Of a stretch of DNA of 9,692 nucleotides, positions 6,608-9,692 are shown piece after piece. This DNA is from Clostridiales bacterium (GTDB taxonomy: Bacteria; Bacillota; Clostridia; WRLR01), in NCBI GenBank assembly GCA_031287655.1, contig JAITSR010000154.1, forward strand, positions 1 through 9,692, given 5' to 3'. Made by a program: the position numbers and the translations under genes. The notes under the pieces are model-generated. The model was not told the origin of the DNA and ran no database searches. It worked only from the letters and a program-made list of their open reading frames with translations. The number at the start of each line of letters is the position of its first letter. The first letter of the stretch is position 1.

Positions 6608-6873
6608 TCAACGCGTGTCCTCGTACTCAGCGCATGCAACCTCAAGCGCCTTGAAATTACAGCAGTTTTTATGATGAAGCTGCTTCGCTGCGGCGTTTTG
6701 AATGAGGACACAGGCGCGAAATAATTATGACCGCCGACGGCCAAAACGATCCCGCAAAGAAATTTGTTATGCCGTCCGGCTTCTGAATAGTCAATTCTCG
6801 GAACTTTTGAATCCACAGCGGTTAAATACCGAATGTATTCCGCGTCTACCTCATAGAATTTCAGCTTTTGCAT
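6608..6873 (-). pseudogene. Type III toxin (ToxN/AbiQ family), internally deleted
   Basis: The family are endoribonucleases held in check by a repeat RNA encoded just upstream. Residues 1-68 from the ATG at 6873 match the family N-terminus closely: KFYEVDAEYIRYL (5-17), DSKVP (21-25), CGIVLAVGGHNYFAPVSSFK (40-59), with the P-V-S-S-F-K segment at the place of the family's active-site loop, and RSSFII (63-68). The similarity then stops. In the -1 frame, starting at about 6667, the sequence reads NCCNFKALEVACAEYEDTR and stops at TGA (6610-6608). This resembles the Cys-Cys-x-Phe-Lys-x-Leu-Glu end of ToxN/AbiQ proteins. The family is about 170 residues, so roughly 80 central residues are missing and the two ends are out of frame. 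The first frame itself runs on to 6523 without further similarity. GGAG (6881-6878) is 4 bases before the ATG. The protein is very probably inactive. Confidence 0.8.
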
Positions 6874-6884
6874 AATGCTCCAAA

Positions 6885-6912
6885 TGTAAATAAGGGGCGG
6901 TTGCCCGCCCCT
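6885..6912 (-). terminator. Hairpin between antitoxin RNA repeats and toxin gene
   Basis: On the minus strand AGGGGCGG, loop GCAA, CCGCCCCT form a perfect 8-bp stem (6912-6905 with 6900-6893) closed by a GNRA-type tetraloop. It is followed by the imperfect T-rich stretch TATTTACATTT. Type III toxin-antitoxin loci carry a leaky terminator at this position, which sets a high RNA-to-toxin ratio. The weak T-run fits partial termination. Confidence 0.75.
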
Positions 6913-7040
6913 GCATTACAATTCGCGCTCTAGGCGGCGAATCACCTGAATATATCACTCGCACTCAAGGCTGCGAATCGCCTGAATATATCACTCGCGT
7001 TTAAGGCAGCGAATCGCCTGAATTAGCCATACCATCCTAC
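6893..7040 (-). ncRNA. Type III antitoxin RNA (ToxI/AntiQ-like), three pseudoknot repeats
   Basis: The RNA is inferred to start about 7 bases past the -10 box (near 7040) and to end at the hairpin at 6912-6893. It carries three consecutive 36-nt units. In each, AGGC at unit positions 2-5 can pair with GCCT at 14-17, while TTCGC at 8-12 can pair with GCGAG (or GCGAA) at 23-27. The pairs interleave and so form an H-type pseudoknot. In the third unit AGGT replaces AGGC (a wobble pair), and GCGAA gives a perfect second stem. Known ToxI and AntiQ antitoxins are tandem repeats of about 35-36 nt that fold as pseudoknots, bind the toxin and are cut into single units by it. The promoter, repeats, hairpin, toxin order is the standard type III arrangement. 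The exact ends are estimates. Confidence 0.8.
6914..7020 (-). repeat. Three tandem 36-nt direct repeats (antitoxin units)
   Basis: The units are 7020-6985, 6984-6949 and 6948-6914 (35 nt). Units 1 and 2 agree at 32 of 36 positions; the four differences are at 13, 19, 21 and 22, outside the proposed stems. Unit 3 matches well over its first 26 positions and then diverges, so it is a degenerate last copy, as in AntiQ. There are no spacers between units. Confidence 0.95.
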
Positions 7041-7046
7041 ACACTC

Positions 7047-7075
7047 AGTATACGCTAATCCAAGTGGAAAAACAA
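7047..7075 (-). promoter_or_regulatory. Promoter of the antitoxin RNA
   Basis: On the minus strand TTGTTT (7075-7070) and TATACT (7052-7047) are separated by exactly 17 bases. The -10 box matches 5 of 6 consensus bases and the -35 box 3 of 6. The predicted start lies about 20 bases before the first repeat. Confidence 0.65.
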
Positions 7076-7149
7076 GCCGTCGCTCGGAGGGACCAGCTCG
7101 AAAAATCGAGAAATCCTTTTTAGAATGGCGCTTATCAAGACAGCAAATG

Positions 7150-7207
7150 CTCCATCTCTCCACCAAATCTCCAAAACTCCAATTTGCACGCTGACTTTTG
7201 GAGATTT
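7150..7207. promoter_or_regulatory. CTCCA box array and 12-bp dyad overlapping the regulator promoter
   Basis: CTCCA occurs four times, at 7150, 7158, 7169 and 7177 (intervals 8, 11, 8), so the array is a pair of boxes duplicated at 19 bp. TGGAG occurs inverted at 7199-7203. The third box forms part of an exact 12-bp inverted repeat, AAATCTCCAAAA (7165-7176) with TTTTGGAGATTT (7196-7207), spacer 19. The right arm overlaps the end of the -35 box and occupies most of the spacer before the -10 box. This is what an autoregulatory operator for the downstream helix-turn-helix protein would look like. Confidence 0.55.
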
Positions 7208-7219
7208 CTCTGTTATACT
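7191..7219 (+). promoter_or_regulatory. Promoter of the AlbA_2-type regulator gene
   Basis: CTGACT (7191-7196, 4/6 to the -35 consensus) and TATACT (7214-7219, 5/6 to the -10 consensus) have a 17-base spacer. The start would be near 7226, giving a leader of about 25 bases to the ATG at 7250, which is preceded by GGGAGG (7237-7242) at 7 bases. Confidence 0.6.
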
Positions 7220-7249
7220 ATGAGCATAAACCGTTTGGGAGGTTAGGCG

Positions 7250-8265
7250 ATGTTTGAAAACACCCGCACAGAGTTTAAGCGCGTTTATAATGATAAGGTA
7301 AATAAGGTTCGGCGTCGCGAGAGCATATTAAGCAGATGATACGCGAGAACGACGGAGAAAAATTCATCGAAGCGCTATCGTTGAATCAAGAGCTTACTTT
7401 TGAATATGCCGCCCGCGTTTTTGCAGATAAAGACATTGCTTTCGGCGAAACGCAACAAACGTCGCTCGGACTAATTCGCGCCGATGGGCGCTACTCAAAT
7501 CTTGCGCTGATAATGTCCGAGCAATGTCCGTATTCGGTCAAGGCGGCGATTTTCGGGGGCGTAACAAAGGAAATCTTTAAGGACAGAAAAGAGTTTACGG
7601 GTTCCGTGTTCCAACAAGTTGACGAGGTTTTAGCTTACCTAAATGTGTACAACAAAGTAGCGTCCACGTTCGAGGGAGCGTATCGTGTTGACAGTCCGGA
7701 CTACCCCGAAATCGTCCTGCGCGAGGCGTTGCTGAACGCCATAATCCACCGCGATTATTACATCGAGGGCAGTGTTTTGGTGAGTATGTTTGACGACCGC
7801 CTAGAAATAATGTCGCTCGGCGGGATTATGCCGGGCGTAACGCGGGAACTTATGCAGGCGGGGGTGTCTGTACCGCGCAACGAGAAACTGGCGGCGGTAT
7901 TCCACCGCCTGAGACTGATTGAAGCCTATGGTACGGGGATTCCGCGTATATTTGAAACTTACGCGAAATTCGGGATTGTTCCCGCAATCCCTATAACGAA
8001 CGGCGGCTTTCTTATCAGCTTGCCTAATTTGAGCTATGCGTTGCAAACCGCTGCTAAACCGTGCCTTACCGCGAACGAGCAAAAGATAACTGATTACTTC
8101 AAGTCAGAGTTCATAAAACAAGAGGCGGCGGAATTGCTCGGCATATCCGTCAGCGGCGCGTATAAGTTGCTGCAACGAATGACGGAGCGCGGATTGCTGT
8201 CGTATCATAAAGCTGGCAAGGAAATGGTTTATTATGTTTCTTCGCATATCAAATTTAATCAATAA
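7250..8265 (+). pseudogene. AlbA_2/HATPase_c_4 transcriptional regulator with internal deletion and frameshift
   Basis: Intact relatives have an N-terminal AlbA_2 (Schlafen-type) domain of about 120 residues, a GHKL-like ATPase domain (HATPase_c_4) and a C-terminal winged helix. Here the ATG at 7250, with GGGAGG 7 bases upstream, gives the family start MFENTRTEFKRVYNDKVNK. The next family block (K-T-V-x-A-F-A-N-T-x-G-G and beyond) is absent. The sequence resumes in another frame near 7306 with GSASREHIKQMI, the end of AlbA_2. The first frame stops at TGA (7337-7339). The remaining 309-codon frame starts at ATG 7336, overlapping as ATGA, and keeps EALLNAIIHRDY (130-141), DDRLEIMSLGG (153-163), IEAYGTGIPRI (195-205) and a winged helix (about 245-300). 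It may be a dead gene, or an AlbA_2-less protein made by coupled reinitiation. It ends 7 bp inside the convergent URO-D gene. Confidence 0.8.
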
Positions 8266-9200
8266 TCCCTGTGTTTTTTCCAAACGTCTAAGACTAACAA
8301 ATATCTTTCAAGCGGCAGTCCGCGAAACGGAACATTGCTTGTACAGAAAATATAGCCGCCGTTCGGTTTGCCGTGTTCTATCGCGTATTCCGCACTCGCG
8401 ATTACTTCTTCGTCCGTGCCTGTCTGCATTAACGCGCAATTTACATTTCCGCATAAACATATTTTATCGCCGATTAATCTTTTCACTTCTTTTATATCAA
8501 CTCCAGCCATTGGGTCAATTGAGTGTATTCCGTGAGGTTCGCACTCGGCAAGCTGGTCTAAAATCGGCATAATATTGCCGTCGGTATGTTTTATCGCATA
8601 TGCGCCGGAATCTCTTATTCCTTTTATTATTTTTTTCAGATACGGCGTTACAAACTCCCTGAACATTGCGGGAGACATAAACGGACCTGAATTATAGCAG
8701 TAATCCGAACATAAAATAAACGAGTCAAAACCGGCGTCCACGGCTTTTTTGTTATATTCGATTGTGGTGTTTGCCAAGTCTTCGGCTTCTTGTTTCACTC
8801 CGTCCGGGTCGTCCGCGATTCTGTATGCGAAATCGTACATATCATTTCCGTCGGGGATACTGAAAGTGCCATCGCCGTGTCTTGTGAGCATATATTTGTC
8901 GCCGGAAATTTTTCTGATTATTTTTGCGGTTTCAAGGGTATTTTCCCAGTTCAATTGTTGTATCGGAATTATAGAATATTCTAGTTTTTCAAAAAGTTCA
9001 AGCAGAAACTCTGCGTTTTCGTGTAATTTTATATCGACTTCTGATTTTGAAAGCCCGTCGAGTTCGTTCTGATGTAAATGGTCTTTGCCCATGTATTCTT
9101 TCGCAAGCTGAAAATCAAGCTCAAAGGTCGGTATTTGGTCGGGAATTTTACAGGTTAAAGCAGCGACCGCACGCTCTTTTGGCGTCATTTTTGATGGCAT
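8259..9200 (-). CDS. Uroporphyrinogen decarboxylase (URO-D) family protein, MtaA/CmuA-like
   Basis: The protein has 313 residues. The ATG at 9200 is chosen because AAAAGGAG (9215-9208) is 7 bases upstream; the frame stays open a further 28 codons with no ribosome site. The TIM-barrel family is recognised from MTPKERAVAAL (5-15), GTFSIPDGNDMYDFAY (111-126), FILCSDYCYNSGPFMSP (161-177), KHTDGNI (204-210), GIHSIDPMAGVD (224-235) and CLCGNVNC (248-255). Such stand-alone members in anaerobes are usually methylcorrinoid:acceptor methyltransferases or unassigned, not haem enzymes, and no haem genes are nearby. Zinc-dependent members carry H-x-C plus a later Cys. Here the first motif is H205-T-D207, with a Cys at 286, so the metal site is altered or absent. 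The gene has its own strong promoter and is convergent with the regulator gene. Its substrate is unknown. Confidence 0.85.
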   Translation of the reverse strand: MPSKMTPKERAVAALTCKIPDQIPTFELDFQLAKEYMGKDHLHQNELDGLSKSEVDIKLHENAEFLLELFEKLEYSIIPIQQLNWENTLETAKIIRKISGDKYMLTRHGDGTFSIPDGNDMYDFAYRIADDPDGVKQEAEDLANTTIEYNKKAVDAGFDSFILCSDYCYNSGPFMSPAMFREFVTPYLKKIIKGIRDSGAYAIKHTDGNIMPILDQLAECEPHGIHSIDPMAGVDIKEVKRLIGDKICLCGNVNCALMQTGTDEEVIASAEYAIEHGKPNGGYIFCTSNVPFRGLPLERYLLVLDVWKKHRDY

Positions 9201-9287
9201 ACTAATTCTCCTTTTATTTTTTTTGAGTATATCAGTGTTGCTCTGCTTTGCATGAAGCGCGTTCATATCCCACGAGTTTGTCATCCC

Positions 9288-9316
9288 ATTATAATATTGC
9301 GCGAGATTATTGGCAA
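9288..9316 (-). promoter_or_regulatory. Strong sigma-A-type promoter for the URO-D-family gene
   Basis: On the minus strand TTGCCA (9316-9311, 5/6) and TATAAT (9293-9288, 6/6) are spaced by exactly 17 bases. The start would be near 9281, leaving a leader of about 80 bases before the ATG at 9200. I see no riboswitch-like structure in that leader. Confidence 0.75.
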
Positions 9317-9422
9317 TAGTCGCTGCCCTTACTCATACCGTCCCAAAGCCACGTCTGCAACAGCGGAATAGTCCCGCCGCCGCAAGCGTAGAATGGATTT
9401 TATGCGGAAGGAAAACTTTTTC

Positions 9423-9452
9423 AAAAAAAATTGCCCAGATTCACGCTGGGCA
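9423..9452 (-). terminator. Intrinsic terminator
   Basis: On the minus strand TGCCCAG (9452-9446), a 7-base loop and CTGGGCA (9438-9432) form a 7-bp stem followed by one A and eight T (9430-9423). It terminates transcription coming from the gene at the right edge, about 95 bases past its stop codon. A weaker stem (GCGCA/TGCGC, 9539-9526), with TTTT at 9521-9518, lies closer to the stop and could act first. The stretch between them holds no supported gene. Confidence 0.85.
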
Positions 9453-9547
9453 GAGTAAATACATACAAGGATGATGAGATTATATTTCACCGGCAAACCT
9501 GTAACGAGCACATTCCGAAAACGCGGCGCAAAGCTGCGCGCTTTATT

Positions 9548-9692
9548 TTAACCATTCGCGCCCGCAGGCGGCACGAATGACTCGAAATCCGGCTGCTCGG
9601 TTACTTCCCTAAAGTCAAAGGACGGAATATCCGTTTCCAGAGCGGCGAGCTTCTGCATTTCTTCCGCTGTAAGCTCAAAATCAAATATCGTA
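9548..9692 (-). CDS. C-terminal end of a minus-strand gene, probably aldo/keto reductase (partial)
   Basis: The last 47 codons are visible and end at TAA (9550-9548); the start lies beyond the window. The segment TIFDFELTAEEMQKLAALET (1-20) has the pattern seen near the C-terminus of NADPH-dependent aldo/keto reductases, where a phrase like I-F-D-F-x-L-T-x-E-x-M-x-x-I-A-x-L-D precedes a short tail. The remainder, ending PPAGANG, is not diagnostic. The assignment rests on this one segment. It is separated from the URO-D gene by an intrinsic terminator and that gene's own promoter, so the two are not co-transcribed. Confidence 0.5.
   Translation of the reverse strand, partial: TIFDFELTAEEMQKLAALETDIPSFDFREVTEQPDFESFVPPAGANG

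Noticed and set aside
6914..7020. Possible CRISPR array (36-nt repeats are CRISPR-sized).
   Set aside because: The repeats are contiguous with no spacers, differ between copies in a way that preserves RNA pairing, and sit in front of a ToxN/AbiQ-like frame. No cas gene is present.
7097..7121. CTCGA/TCGAG hairpin followed by five T, as a plus-strand terminator.
   Set aside because: It has a five-bp stem with a gap before the T-run, and no plus-strand gene lies upstream that would need it.
6608..8265. Insertion sequence or transposon as the cause of the broken genes.
   Set aside because: No transposase, terminal inverted repeats or target duplications are visible. The damage consists of clean internal deletions.
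9201..9281. Possible cobalamin or SAM riboswitch in the URO-D leader.
   Set aside because: The leader is only about 80 bases, with no conserved box or stable stem that I can see.
9329..9511. A 60-codon minus-strand frame.
   Set aside because: It starts at GTG without a ribosome site and runs straight through the intrinsic terminator and its T8 tract; no similarity is recognised.

Overview
The window looks like chromosomal DNA of an anaerobic Firmicute, most likely a Clostridia-class bacterium (inferred). The reasons are strong AGGAGG-type ribosome sites with GTG and TTG starts, a lipoprotein-type solute-binding protein, a PepV/Sapep-type M20 dipeptidase, a DUF4867 protein, and a stand-alone uroporphyrinogen-decarboxylase-family protein of the kind used in corrinoid methyl-transfer. 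The left two thirds is GC-rich with G/C-ending codons. From about 6.4 kb rightward the DNA is less GC-rich and contains broken, accessory-type genes.

Layout. On the minus strand, read right to left, a five-gene operon runs from 6423 to 1776: DUF4867 protein, M20 dipeptidase, amino-acid-binding lipoprotein, ABC permease, ABC ATPase. It is followed by a perfect 18-bp hairpin, then a P-loop ATPase fused to a PD-(D/E)XK-type nuclease domain (1713-148). The operon reads as an uptake and hydrolysis unit: the ABC genes import a polar amino acid or short peptide, the dipeptidase works on peptides in the cytoplasm, and DUF4867 has no known role.

The most interesting segment is 6608-7075 on the minus strand. 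It has the architecture of a type III toxin-antitoxin (ToxIN/AbiQ) locus: a sigma-A-like promoter, three tandem 36-nt repeats each able to form the same H-type pseudoknot, a short GC-rich terminator hairpin, a ribosome site, and a toxin reading frame whose first ~68 residues match the ToxN/AbiQ family. The toxin has lost its middle. The conserved N-terminus runs directly into a short C-terminal-like piece in another frame, leaving an apparently intact antitoxin RNA beside a wrecked toxin.

Divergent from it (7250-8265, plus strand) is an AlbA_2/HATPase_c_4/winged-helix transcriptional regulator gene that has also lost an internal block, here nearly all of the AlbA_2 domain. Its promoter overlaps a 12-bp dyad and an array of CTCCA boxes. 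It ends tail-to-tail, with a 7-bp overlap, against a URO-D-family gene (9200-8259, minus strand) that has a strong promoter. The right edge holds the C-terminal end of a minus-strand gene, probably an aldo/keto reductase, followed by a clear intrinsic terminator.
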